Below, piece by piece: positions 11,604-21,885 of a stretch of 64,000 nucleotides of DNA. A program made the position numbers and the translations under genes. Source of the stretch: Hysterium pulicare CBS 123377 (taxonomy: Eukaryota; Ascomycota; Dothideomycetes; Hysteriales; Hysteriaceae). The notes under the pieces were generated by a model that saw only the letters and a program-made list of their open reading frames with translations, was not told where the DNA came from and made no database searches. Each line of letters opens with the position of its first letter. The stretch's first letter is position 1. The stretch covers positions 25,720 to 89,719 of the forward strand of contig AJFK01000981.1 of assembly GCA_000467715.1 (NCBI GenBank). Direction: 5' to 3'.

Positions 11604-14027
11604 ATGCCCAGCCAAGGCCACAGTATCAAGCGCAAAGCCGGCGCTCCTAATGATGCGGACGAGAAGCCCCCTGGGAAGCGCCAAAGAGTCTCTCGGGCTT
11701 GCGATCAATGTCGAATTGCTCGAGAAAAGTGCGACGGAATTCAACCAGTCTGCTTTACCTGTGCAAGCTCCAATCGAGTATGCTCGTATACTGCCAACCC
11801 TAAGAAACGTGGCATTCAGCCTGGTTATATTCGGACTCTGGAACTCGCATTGGCCTGGATGTTTGGCAACGTGCCCGAGACCGAACCCACATTGAATAGG
11901 ATGCTTACGCATGAGGGTACATCTTCCGTGCTGCTGGGTAAAGATACAGATGACTCCAACAAATTGCACAAGAGGTGGAGGAGAAGTAGATTTTGCAAAG
12001 ATGTCGACAAGTTGCTTTCTGGTGCAGACACTTCTAATGACATTGAAAATTCCAGCCCTGAAAGTGATGACGAAGGTGCCGATACAAGTCCGATAGACGT
12101 GATTTCAAGTGCAGATTTTACTGGATTAACTGGAGCATCACACAGGCCGCAATCGGCTTCCATTTCTTACCAAACTCCACGAGGCCCCATCGATGCTACC
12201 GTGTATTCGCCACAAGGCAGGGCATTGGATCACAGAGGCGCACATCAAGCGAAGTCACCCCAGAGAATTCAGCTGCCAGCAGATATGTGGGGTATGCTTG
12301 ACGTATACTTCGCATATACACATTGTTGGTTTCCTATATCTGAGAAACACGATGTGTTGAAGACTTCTTACTCCTATCCTGAGAGTGGACTTGAGCTTTC
12401 TACAAGCATGCCCTGTTCCGGGGATCATGCGGAACTTTGGAGCATCTTAGCTCTTGCTTCATTACAGACTTCGTCTCGAATATACGAATCAACTGGTCCT
12501 GGGAATGCACCGGCGGATGAGGGTTGCGTATCATTCGGCCGCCTGTACGGTCTTGCGAGAGAACTTGTTCCTAACGAGCAAGGTCCTTTCGAATTAGGGC
12601 ACGTCAAAGCGATTTTGATTCTCGCACTGATAAACCTAGGCCAGTCAAGCGTAAACTCTGCGTGGATACTTCTAGGTCATGCTGCTCGAATCCTTACTGG
12701 ACTAGAGCACCTTCATCTTTCTCGACAAGACGATTATTTGACCTACCCTTCTAGATTTAAGCATGTCTACGCGGGCTGCTTCATACTCGATACCATCGTT
12801 TCTACCCACTTGAACCGGCGCCCTTACCTGCAAAGTTCGGACATCGGGCGAATTGGCAAATTGAGCGAAGAAGGGTTGGAAGAATGGCAACCTTGGGTTG
12901 CATGTCACGGTTTCGGGAACCAAAGGCGTCACTCAAATCCATCAATCCGAAGTCCGGTGCATAGCCTAAGCACATTCAATCAACTTCTGGATATTGTTGG
13001 TGTACTGAACGATGCCTTTCAACCTTGGGAAATCTCCAACGGAACGAGGTCTACAGGGCCGGTGCATCGGCTGGACGAATGGAAGGCCTTGTTACCAACG
13101 ACTTTTGACCACATACGCAATGAAAGCCCGGTAATGGTATCGACCCCCCCAGCAGCGATATTATACTTGGTTTATCTTTGTATCAGAATCAGGTTTGATA
13201 GCGACTCATCCCACCATTCCTTGATCCAAGTAACGATAGACTTACTTGAACGTTTCAGCGACGTTTTCGGGGATGTGGCATTGCCTACAATTGTTCAGAG
13301 CTTGTTGGGCTGTGCCAGCAGAACTCAGTCATTCGAAATGCTTGACGATGGTCGCAAGACTCTCTTTGAGAAGTTCCGATCGGGATTCTTTAATCCCTTG
13401 CATCACAATGCGAAAAGTAACGTTATGGCAGAAGCCAACGGCGGTCGACAAGTAGGTACAACTGACCTACCAGGCGGCATTCAAGACGGGAGTGTCAACC
13501 CGCAGGATTCGAGACTTAGCTCCGTCCCTTCTTCGAGTCAACAACTACCTAGCCCTGAGTCTCTTCATATTCCTTTCAACTCAATGTTGGCTCCCATAGG
13601 CAATCCAACTCTGAACACTACACCACAAGCTAGAGACAATACTTTTCTCCAAGAACTATTACCCGACATGGATCCTTCAAATCCTCAGCAACCAAATCTT
13701 CGAACACACGGTAACGGCCAAAATAACGTTTCAAGCATCGATTCAGTACAGTTTCAGCCTATGTATAACGAATCTGGACGAAGTAATATATCGAATTCGC
13801 TTGATCTAGAAGCCTTCTTCGACGAATTAGTATCCCTCGACGGAGCTGAGCGCTTAGACAGTCAACCACAATTTATGCAAAATCTTGGATTTGCGCCTGA
13901 TGCAGATATTACAGACGTGCTCGCATCGAATTACGGGCAATTCCATCATCTTCTTCCGCCTTTCATGCAACAAGGCAACTTTGGACATCCGCCACTGGAT
14001 CAAAACGTTCTATTCGAAGGCAGCTGA
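11604..14027 (+). CDS. qutA: Quinate pathway activator QutA / QA-1F (Zn2Cys6 transcription factor)
   Basis: This is a single 807-aa exon, close to the usual size of the family. A basic stretch (KPPGKRQRVS) precedes a Zn2Cys6 cluster with cysteines at 33, 36, 43, 50, 53 and 60 (spacing 2-6-6-2-6). It is followed by the linker SYTANPKKRGIQPGYIRTLE, characteristic of QA-1F and QutA. A fungal-specific regulatory domain fills about 230-560 and an Asn/Gln/Ser-rich, probably disordered C-terminal region follows, a likely activation and repressor-contact region. It should switch on all structural genes of the cluster when quinate is present. It is divergent from qutR and its stop lies only 90 bp from the convergent oxidoreductase stop. 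Confidence 0.93.
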   Translation: MPSQGHSIKRKAGAPNDADEKPPGKRQRVSRACDQCRIAREKCDGIQPVCFTCASSNRVCSYTANPKKRGIQPGYIRTLELALAWMFGNVPETEPTLNRMLTHEGTSSVLLGKDTDDSNKLHKRWRRSRFCKDVDKLLSGADTSNDIENSSPESDDEGADTSPIDVISSADFTGLTGASHRPQSASISYQTPRGPIDATVYSPQGRALDHRGAHQAKSPQRIQLPADMWGMLDVYFAYTHCWFPISEKHDVLKTSYSYPESGLELSTSMPCSGDHAELWSILALASLQTSSRIYESTGPGNAPADEGCVSFGRLYGLARELVPNEQGPFELGHVKAILILALINLGQSSVNSAWILLGHAARILTGLEHLHLSRQDDYLTYPSRFKHVYAGCFILDTIVSTHLNRRPYLQSSDIGRIGKLSEEGLEEWQPWVACHGFGNQRRHSNPSIRSPVHSLSTFNQLLDIVGVLNDAFQPWEISNGTRSTGPVHRLDEWKALLPTTFDHIRNESPVMVSTPPAAILYLVYLCIRIRFDSDSSHHSLIQVTIDLLERFSDVFGDVALPTIVQSLLGCASRTQSFEMLDDGRKTLFEKFRSGFFNPLHHNAKSNVMAEANGGRQVGTTDLPGGIQDGSVNPQDSRLSSVPSSSQQLPSPESLHIPFNSMLAPIGNPTLNTTPQARDNTFLQELLPDMDPSNPQQPNLRTHGNGQNNVSSIDSVQFQPMYNESGRSNISNSLDLEAFFDELVSLDGAERLDSQPQFMQNLGFAPDADITDVLASNYGQFHHLLPPFMQQGNFGHPPLDQNVLFEGS

Positions 14028-14116
14028 AGCCCACACTAGAGGAATTCGAGATATTATTGCTTTCGTTCGCATCATGATGCTCTCTCCTAAATAGTGACTA
14101 TCCTTTGAGGGTGATT

Positions 14117-15267
14117 TCACAGAGAGCAATTGTCAAATGTCACAGTGGACTGCAGTCCTGTCTCTTCGCCAATATCAACCGCATGGCCGGTCTCCAACGC
14201 CTTCTTTATCGCTTGACAAACTATCAGCGCTCTCATACCCTCGCTTCCAGGACAGCTCGGCTTTTCTAGTCCTCTGATCACACTCACGAAATGCGCGATC
14301 TGCATCTCGAATGGCATCTTCATGTCCGGTATTCTGGAGTGCTCAGATTCCATATGTTCGGTCCAGCTTTTCTTCGACCCGCCATAACTCCATCGTGTCA
14401 TATCCGGAACGCTCAGACTCGCTTCAGTTCCGAATATCCTATAGAAATCCTGTCCCATATGTGGAATCATGGGATTCTCACCCGTACCGGCTTCAAAATT
14501 ATACGGTGAAGGAACAGCGTCACTCAACAGGAACGTTCCCACGACGCCGCTCGCAAATCTCAGAATAATGGCGGCGCCCTCTTCTGCAGCGTAGTTACGC
14601 TGTGATAAGGTCTTTTCGGCATGAACGCGGGTGATTGGACCGAATAAGTGGTGAAGGATATCAATCTCATGAACAAGGTTGATAAGGACCGGCCCTGCAG
14701 AATCAAGCCTACGCCATTCGGTCGGAGGATCGAAGTATTCGGGTGGTTTGTATGTTGCCCATAGACCATTTATGGCAACGATACGACCCAAGGATGGCAG
14801 AAGCTCCTTGGTCATAATTACAAAGCGATTGAACCGACGATGGTGTCCAATCAGCAGGTGCCTATTACAAGAAGCTGCTTGCTTGACCTAACATCAATGA
14901 GCGCGGCGTCGGAGCATGTTTGGCGTATCTGGGTACACACTAAATCTTGACCACTAGAGATGTCGACAGAGATCGGCTTCTCACATAGAACATGCAATCC
15001 GCCATTAAGAAGCTCCTTCGATACTGGGACGTGAGTATGGTTTGGGGTGCAGACGATTGCCGCTTCCGGTTTCAGTGGCGATGCCAACATTGCCTGTACA
15101 GATGAATACAAAGGACATTTTAGTTTTTGAGAGACTGCTTCCGCTGCAGGATTTGGATCGACTATGCAAATTAGCTCTGTGTCTGGGTCATTGAGCACGG
15201 CATCGGCGTGTCTGGGACCTATCAAGCCTGTGCCAATGACGGCTATTCTGACAGGTTTGGCATTCAT
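14117..15267 (-). CDS. Gfo/Idh/MocA-family NAD(P)-dependent oxidoreductase
   Basis: The model is complement(14117..14874, 14937..15267), 362 aa, with a 62-bp intron (GTACCC donor). The acceptor is AAGCAG, so a one-codon-longer variant starting at 14877 is also possible. The N-terminal Rossmann fold shows GTGLIGPRHADAV, and the dihydrodipicolinate-reductase-type catalytic signature CEKPIS follows near residue 98. The second exon opens with LLIGHHRRFN and continues into the C-terminal substrate domain. Relatives oxidise inositol, sugars and other polyols. Its position between qutA and qutC, divergent from qutC, suggests co-regulation with quinate genes. A role in oxidising a cyclitol related to quinate or shikimate is inference. 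The classical qa and qut clusters have no such gene. Confidence 0.85.
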
Positions 15268-16024
15268 TGAGGATATATTCAGAGATTCAAGAAAATACGA
15301 TGTAAGAAGGAAGTTTGATATTCAACTCGATGGGTGCACATTCCACCGATAACTCTGAACTTGATACAGCCATAGAAAGTCACGGCCAATCACATCATCA
15401 TTCTTAAATTTTCTCCACACTTTCCTGCAGAATCTATAAGCGCTTCTTCTTTAGCAACGTCTGGGAGCGGCGAAGAGCTTTCCGGGCGCATCGGAAAAGG
15501 GCTCACGGCTGGGTGCGTAAGTTGTGGTGAGAGTGGAAAAGCACTCTTCCACCCTGGTCCAAGCTCCCTGCCCTGACCTCATCTCGGAGGTGCGAGAGCA
15601 AAGCAGCATACTTTCATCCGCAGAGCTTCCGCGACAATCCACTCTCAAGCGGCAAAGTACGGCTTCTAGGCGATATGCCGATTTGGATAGATGTAGTAAT
15701 CCGGATAGAAGACGGACCCGCAATTGCTGTCGCATTTTCTACTTTGTATGGCGAAGTTGGACGGGACATAATTAACCTCACTGTCATTCTTCCTCGTTAC
15801 TAGCAGTATCAGTCTTGTCCTTTTCTCTTTATCTTTTCTCTTAACTTAAACTGTTAATATTGTGCTTCGTATTATCTTTACGATATATATCTTTTGCTTT
15901 TGTGGAAAGAGCGAAGAACCACAATTTCTAATTCCAAACCACGTTGTTCGATATCGTTTAGCAACAGTCATCTCAAAGACTCAAGGACTGACTTACACAT
16001 ATCACACTATCCATCACTTCCAAA
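15268..16024. promoter_or_regulatory. Shared divergent promoter of the oxidoreductase and qutC
   Basis: These 757 bp lie between two divergent start codons. No exact activator consensus was found; GGATAGATGTAGTAATCC at 15685-15702 has the two GGAT/ATCC ends but the wrong spacing. A pyrimidine-rich leader directly precedes the qutC start. Confidence 0.5.
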
Positions 16025-17119
16025 ATGCCCCTCAAACCAGCCATCTCCTCCATGTCCCTAGGCCGCTGCTGGGCTGGCCACAGCTTCCACCACAAACTCT
16101 CCATGGCATCCAAATACGGCCTCACAGGCATCGAAATCTTCTACGAGGACCTTGAAGATCTAGCACGACACCATGCAAGCAACTCAAACGAATCGCCTTC
16201 CTCCTCCGCCCTGTTGTCTGCAGCTCAAGAAATCCACACCCTATGTACTGAACTCTGGCTCACGGTCATCTGCCTACAACCATTCATGCACTACGACGGA
16301 CTCAAAGACAGAGAAAAGCACATGCATCGAATTTCAGAGATGAAACTCTGGATTCGACTCGCCCAAGCCCTGCACACCGACATCATCCAAATCCCATCCT
16401 CCTTCCTCTCCGCCGACCAGATCTCTCCCTCGCTCATCGTGCCCGACCTGCAAGAAGTTGCAGACTTAGGACTCCAAGAAACCCCGCCGATAAGATTCGC
16501 ATACGAGAGTCTGGCGTGGGGCACCTACGTCGATACCTGGGAGCAGTGCTGGGACATCGTGGAGAAAGTGGATAGATCGAATTTCGGCATCTGCCTCGAT
16601 AGTTTTAATATCGCAGGGCGTATCTACGCCGATCCTGCATCCCCAACTGGACGAACGCCGAATGCAGAAAAAGCGGTTAGAGAGTCGATGGAGAGGTTGG
16701 TGAAGAGAGTTGATGTGGAAAAAGTCTTCTTCGTGCAAATCGTAGATGCCGAACGCCTTTCCTCACCGATCGTACCTGGTCATGCCTTCTATGATGCCGA
16801 GCAACCGGCGCGCATGAGCTGGAGTAGGAATTGTAGGCTTTTCTATGGAGAGGAGAGCAGAGGGGCGTATTTACCCGTCAAGGAGATCACGAAGGCGCTA
16901 ATACAAGGGTTGGGTTATCGGGGCTGGGTCAGTATGGAGTTGTTTAATCGAGTCATGAGTGAGGAGGGGGAAGAGGTGCCGGAGCATTTAGCGAGACGGG
17001 CTGGGGAAGCGTGGAGGCAGATTGTGGAGGATTTGGGGTTGGAAGGAAGTGGAGGGGAAAGAACCACTCAGGAGGGAAGTGAGAGAGATGTGGCCAGTAT
17101 TGAGTCCGCTAGACTGTGA
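16025..17119 (+). CDS. qutC: 3-dehydroshikimate dehydratase (QutC / QA-4)
   Basis: This single exon of 364 aa is the usual length for the fungal enzyme. It belongs to the sugar-phosphate-isomerase-like TIM-barrel family: the start MPLKPAISSMSLGRCWAGHS, then YGLTGIEIFYEDLE, FGICLDSFNIAGRIYADP and VFFVQIVDAERLSSP are typical of QA-4/QutC. The acidic and histidine residues in these blocks would hold the divalent metal. The enzyme dehydrates 3-dehydroshikimate to protocatechuate, the committed step out of the shared quinate/shikimate intermediates. It is divergent from the oxidoreductase and convergent with qutD. The last 30 residues are acidic and Ser/Gly/Glu-rich and look disordered. Confidence 0.93.
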   Translation: MPLKPAISSMSLGRCWAGHSFHHKLSMASKYGLTGIEIFYEDLEDLARHHASNSNESPSSSALLSAAQEIHTLCTELWLTVICLQPFMHYDGLKDREKHMHRISEMKLWIRLAQALHTDIIQIPSSFLSADQISPSLIVPDLQEVADLGLQETPPIRFAYESLAWGTYVDTWEQCWDIVEKVDRSNFGICLDSFNIAGRIYADPASPTGRTPNAEKAVRESMERLVKRVDVEKVFFVQIVDAERLSSPIVPGHAFYDAEQPARMSWSRNCRLFYGEESRGAYLPVKEITKALIQGLGYRGWVSMELFNRVMSEEGEEVPEHLARRAGEAWRQIVEDLGLEGSGGERTTQEGSERDVASIESARL

Positions 17120-17744
17120 GTTCGCAATGGCGATGCAGTTGCAACCGCATTGGATCTGGTGTTTGGGTCTTTCTCGTGCAGGCATGTATCTAGGACAGTG
17201 TTATCCAGTCTAGCGTTCACAGATCGATTAGAGTGCTCAGTACTCACCTTTGTGCTATCTTGCCTCGTGATATAATATATTCAATACAAAATTGGAGTCG
17301 CTAAAGAACTCTTGGTTATATCTATCACTGGTAGCGATGTCTTATGTCTCCAATCCAAGAACAAGAGATGCACCAGGGATGCCGGTTTTCGTTGAAGTAC
17401 GAACTCCCTTGGCTATACAGGTCCGGAAAGATCCTGTTCTATAGGTAGATTTCTAAATAATCTCAAGGATGGCAAATACTTTGACGCCTTTCCTAAAATC
17501 TGAATGGGCTATGTAGGCTGGTAGAAAATAAGTAGTAGACCTCCGAAAACGACGAATTATAACACCCATGTGATGCAGAGTAAATGGGAAGTATTGTGAA
17601 GGGTTTATTGGTAAATAACGTTTGTTTCAAATGTCTGTTATCAACTAATACGAATTCAAGGAGAAACATCTATTCTTCCCACCCTCCGGATCCAGCACTA
17701 TTCAGGAGAAATGTTTACAAAGATTCCAAACCACAATCTCCCCA
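17120..17744. other. Convergent intergenic region between qutC and qutD
   Basis: This segment carries the 3' ends of both genes and one copy of a dispersed repeat (17424-17577). No gene was seen. Confidence 0.5.
17424..17577 (+). repeat. Dispersed repeat, copy A
   Basis: This stretch of about 150 bp aligns with 31663-31830 on the same strand. Shared anchors are AGATCCT.TTCTA, TT.TAAATAA, AAGGATGGCAA, TGAAT.GGCT, CCTC.GAAA.CGACGAA and ATAACACCC against ATGACACCC. Neither copy encodes a protein. It may be a degraded mobile element, but I see no terminal repeats. Confidence 0.65.
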
Positions 17745-19543
17745 TCAAACATCCCCACTTCCCAGCCTCTCAACCCTTGCATCCCTCGTCTTCTCGGCGC
17801 TCAAACCCGCACCATCGGCATCATGTCTGAATTCCTCTTCCTGCTCCCTCAGCTCGGTCATGACGGTCCTATTTGCCTTGGAGACAGGCTTGATCTTAAA
17901 CAACCTATCCATTGCCTCGAGGGGCACAGATTTCGTCTCCGGAATCAGGAAGTAGACGAAGGGAATGGAAAGGATCATGAGGGACGCGAAAAAGAAGTAG
18001 ACGCCGTAGCCCATTTTAAGGAACATCTGTGGCGTGAAGCGCGAAATGATGAAGTTCCAGAACCAGTTGTTTGCTAGATTTTTGATCAGTGAGGATAAGT
18101 GGAAGGTTGTTGGTGGAGAAGGACTTACCTGCTGCGGACGCTTGACCAAGCGATCTGGTGTTCTGGCTGAACATCTCTGAGTTGATGACCCACGGCGTAC
18201 CATTCCAGGAGGGAGTATACTGTTAGAAAAGATCAGTTGATGAACAGTCAGCTTTCCAGAAAACAAGGCAGAAAACTTACGAATGCAGTCCACAAATAGA
18301 AGAAGAAGATGGCGGCGATGCCGCCGGAGGAAAGCTTCGTGTTCTTTAGATTCTTGGCTGGGTCGGAGAGCTTGATATAGGCGCCGATGAACCACATGCA
18401 CAGAGAGCCACCTCCAGCGCCCCACATGAGCAGCTTACGGCGGCCGAGTCTGTCAATGAGGAAGAGGAGCCATATGATCGTGAGGGAGGTCTTTACAACT
18501 CCGAAGATACCTGTGGTGAGGAAACTGGTGTTGGTGCCTTGGATGCCGATCGATTTGAAGACCGTTGGAGAATAGTAGTTGATAGCGTTGATACCAGATC
18601 CGTTCTGCCAGAGGAAAAGCATGCCACCGAGGAAGAATCGCCAGAGGACTGTCCTCTGCTTGAGAGCAGCGAAGGGTTTCCAGAATCCAGCGCCGACGTG
18701 GATCCGATCGTGTTCGATCTGGGCATCGATGGCGGCCACTTCTTCAACGATGTAGAGGTCGTTTGCCGGCAGATTTCGGATCCAGCAGAGGTTGTTAAGA
18801 GCCTGCTGCCGGTTGCCATTGGTGAACAGCCAGCGAGGAGACTCCTTGATCCAGAGAGCGCCAATGAGAAGCAGACCTGCCGGGATGAGTTGGATGGCGA
18901 AGGGGATGATCCATTGCTTGTGGGTAGGTGCCATCGTTTCTGATAGACCATAGTTGATCCAACTATGAACTGTGTTAGGATGCAGTACGTTAACGACTAA
19001 TTACACGAGAACCTACAATCCGACCAATCCACCAATTTGCCATCCTAATTCATAAATACCAACAAGTCGTCCTCGAATTGCAGGTGGGGCCAACTCGGAG
19101 ATATAGATTGGCACCATGTTCGAGCAGCCACCGATACCAATCCCGGCGAGCACTCGTCCGCCGATGATGAGTCCAAGGCCTCGATGCCCGTTCGCACCAA
19201 GCATCATTCCGGCACCGACAATGAAGACCGTTGTCCAGATCAGGAGACTCTTTCTCCGTCCCAGGAAGTAACTGGATGCATAGGCGAAGAAAGACCCGAA
19301 AAAGGCACCAGCCTGATACACCGAAACGATGTTGGACTTAAGGAGGGCCAAGTCGGAATCAGAATATGATGCGAACCGAAATTCTTTCGTGAACGATGGA
19401 AGAGCCAGGGTCGTGCCAATGAAGGCAGAGTCGTATCCAATCGTACACGAAGCGAAGGAGGCAATGGCTGCACAGGCGTATACGCGCCAGTTGTAGACAG
19501 CCTTGGGCGTCGGCCTATCCTCTACAAGCGTAAGGAGACCCAT
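17745..19543 (-). CDS. qutD: Quinate permease (QutD / QA-Y), MFS sugar-transporter family
   Basis: The model is complement(17745..18073, 18129..18219, 18281..18962, 19017..19543), 542 aa, with three introns of 54-61 bp that all keep the frame. The N-terminus (LVEDRPTPKAVYNWRVYACA) is that of fungal quinate permeases. Sugar-porter signatures are present: GRRKSLL after helix 2, RVLAGIGIGG, PIYISELAPPAIRGRLVG, KESPRWLF, DRLGRRKLLMWG, GTPWVINSEMF and PETKSVPLEAMDRLF. Twelve hydrophobic segments fit the exon layout. The protein imports quinate by proton symport at the plasma membrane. It is divergent from qutB across 886 bp. Confidence 0.93.
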
Positions 19544-20429
19544 TTTGATGGTCTTTGTGTACGAGAGCGTCTGACGTTGAGGTCGATGCTCAGGTCTCTA
19601 GCAGAAACTCAACATAAATGGACAACCCACTGAAGGTGTCCCAAGAGATGTGACAAAAAGTCTGATGAGAGCGAGGTACAGTAGAGAAAGATGACAATAT
19701 CACAACAGACAAGGGTCGAGACAAGCCCTGACCTATATATCTTTCTCCACAGCACGGAGCTCCAATTGAGGCTAACCTGGAAACGAATCTCAACCCCGTG
19801 GGGGAAATGGTTTTACAAGCGGAGCTGGAACTTCAGGTGTTGTGCTTCATGCAGTGGCAGGTCTAGCAAGTCAGCCAGACCAGGCCGACGGTCCGAGGTG
19901 ATGGGAAGAGAAATTTTCCAAGCACCAAAACCACCATCCGACATTGCCCCGATGAAGTGGAGAGCAAGCCATGTCTAACTTCCCCAGCCTAGCCCCGGGT
20001 TTGAGATCTGGGGCGCATCGTGGCGCTCGGCGTGTCATGGTGTTGGTGGACATGTTGGGCGGGATGGCTGACGGCAGTTGACATCGCCGAGGTCATTCCG
20101 ACCCCGGTGGAAGAGAATTCATCCCTTCGACGTCAGTCATTCTTGCAGACATCGCCTGCATCAGTGATTTTCTCTGGACGGGTGTTCTCCGCAGCTACGG
20201 TTGGGCCGGTCGAGTTGCATTGAGAAGGTTATTGTTGATTGCAAAGATAGAATATTGCTGAGCTTTGTCGAAGTCTTCTAATCGATATCCTATCCGCATA
20301 AGAAGAGCAGGTCAAAATTGGCCTTCTATCACACATATCTTCCTACTGCATTTGCATATCTTAAAGCTCTGTATATTTTGCATTTTTGACTGTCATTTTT
20401 TGTCGAACCCCTAATTCGTCACGGTCAAG
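19544..20429. promoter_or_regulatory. Shared divergent promoter of qutD and qutB
   Basis: This 886-bp region lies between the permease and dehydrogenase start codons. It contains a cluster of CreA-like hexamers (19982-20013) and another GTGGGG at 19798. No full QutA consensus was found. Confidence 0.5.
19982..20013. promoter_or_regulatory. Cluster of CreA-like hexamers (SYGGRG)
   Basis: Three matches lie within 32 bp: CCCCAG at 19982, CCCCGG at 19993 and CTGGGG at 20008. CreA/Cre-1 mediates glucose repression of quinate genes in other fungi, so the location fits. The hexamer is short and occurs by chance, so this is only a candidate. Confidence 0.3.
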
Positions 20430-21586
20430 ATGTCAGTGGAATTGCCATCTACGGACCACTTAGATGGAGTTGGCTACTTGTTCGGTCATCCCATTGCTCA
20501 TTCCATGTCTCCTTTAATGCATCAGACGATATACAATGGGCTAGGGTTGAAATGGTCACAGCTCATGCTCGACTCAACAGACATGGAGCTGTTTTTGAGA
20601 TTGATTAAGGATCCGAAATTCTATGGTACGCTCCCTTTAGCTGGACTGAAGTAACTTGTCTATTTGCCTCTGAAATCTATTTCCTACCTAGTCAAAATGT
20701 AACGATTGTGCTTGGACATGTCTGCATGATCTCTTGGCAGCGGAGTCCATCAAATAATTTTCCAATCTATACTTACGTCTTCCAGGAGCCTCAGTAACAA
20801 TGCCACATAAGCTCGCTATCCTCCCACATCTCGACTCTTTAACCCCTGAAGCCCGAGACGTAGGCGCCTGCAACACTATCTTCACCCGCCATGATCCCGC
20901 CACAGATCGCCGCCTCTACATCGGCACAAACACGGACGTGATAGGTATTCGCGACTCATTCTACTACAACATCTCTGACCCTGACGCCTGTTTCCACGGA
21001 CGGCCGGGTGTAGTTGTAGGTGGAGGCGGTGCAGCAAGAAGCGCGGTGTATGCATTAAGAAAAATGATGAAGGCGAGCAAGATCTACATTGTGAACCGGG
21101 ATCGAAGTGAGGTGAGCGCCGTAATCCAAGAGTGCAGATCAAAGGGGTTCGGGGAAGGCTTGATCGATGCAGCGACCGTTGCAGAGGCGGAGAAGCTGGA
21201 AGGCCCTGGGGCTGTCGTTGCGTGTGTCCCTAACTTTCCGCCCCGGACTGAAGAAGAAAAGGAGGCTAGAGCGGTATTGGAGTGTTTACTGAAGAAGCAA
21301 CATAAAGGGGCCATCTTGGAGATGTGCTACCATCCAAGTCCTTGGACGGAGATCGCGGAGATTAGTCAGAATTTAGGATGGAAAGTCATCCTGGGTACCG
21401 AGGCTATGATGTATCAAGGTTTCGAACAGGTAAGCGGCTGAATTGAACTCAAAGATTGCTATGGCATGCAAGCCGTTGCTAATTCGTATTTAGAGCAAGT
21501 ATTGGACTGGAAAAAGTATCGACGAAATGCCAGTGACGAAGGTCCATGAAGTGATAGCTGCGAAGCTTAGCGAAGCCAAGTTATGA
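20430..21586 (+). CDS. qutB: Quinate/shikimate dehydrogenase (QutB / QA-3)
   Basis: The model is join(20430..20625, 20786..21429, 21494..21586), 310 aa. The first intron is 160 bp, long for this window; the second is 64 bp. The shikimate-dehydrogenase fold is clear: [18 protein letters not shown] binds substrate, VTMPHK carries the catalytic lysine, GTNTDVIG the catalytic aspartate region, and [13 protein letters not shown] the NAD-binding loop followed by VNRDRSE. The enzyme oxidises quinate to 3-dehydroquinate and shikimate to 3-dehydroshikimate. It is separated by 299 bp from the convergent qutG. The acidic/basic residues after VNRDRSE fit NAD rather than NADP use, as in catabolic enzymes; this is inference. 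Confidence 0.93.
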
Positions 21587-21885
21587 CGGGAAAAGTCTCA
21601 TCCAGAACTGTAGCTGCATGAACGGAGGCGGAATAATAGAGCAGACCCAAAATGGCCGGAAAGGTTAAATAAGATACGGCACTTGGAGGTAAGGGTTCAT
21701 TGAAAGTGAAATGCAGCGAGGCTGCTACTATGATTGGCTTATGAGGAATGATTGTATAGACAGAAACCATGTAAATTACCTCTTAATGCGCATGCACGTA
21801 TGATTGTATCTAGTAAAATACCTCAAAATTCTCAAGGTTATTGAATTTGTGAAATCGCTTAGCAGCAACACTCAGTCTAGAAACC

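Noticed and set aside
14851-14863. A 26-bp intron (GTCAAG to TAATAG) in the oxidoreductase gene
   Set aside because: It would be in frame but is far below the minimum intron length seen here (47 bp); the 62-bp intron gives a family-like sequence.
15685-15702. GGATAGATGTAGTAATCC as a QutA site
   Set aside because: The ends resemble the consensus but the length is 18 instead of 16 bp and the inner A/T positions do not fit.
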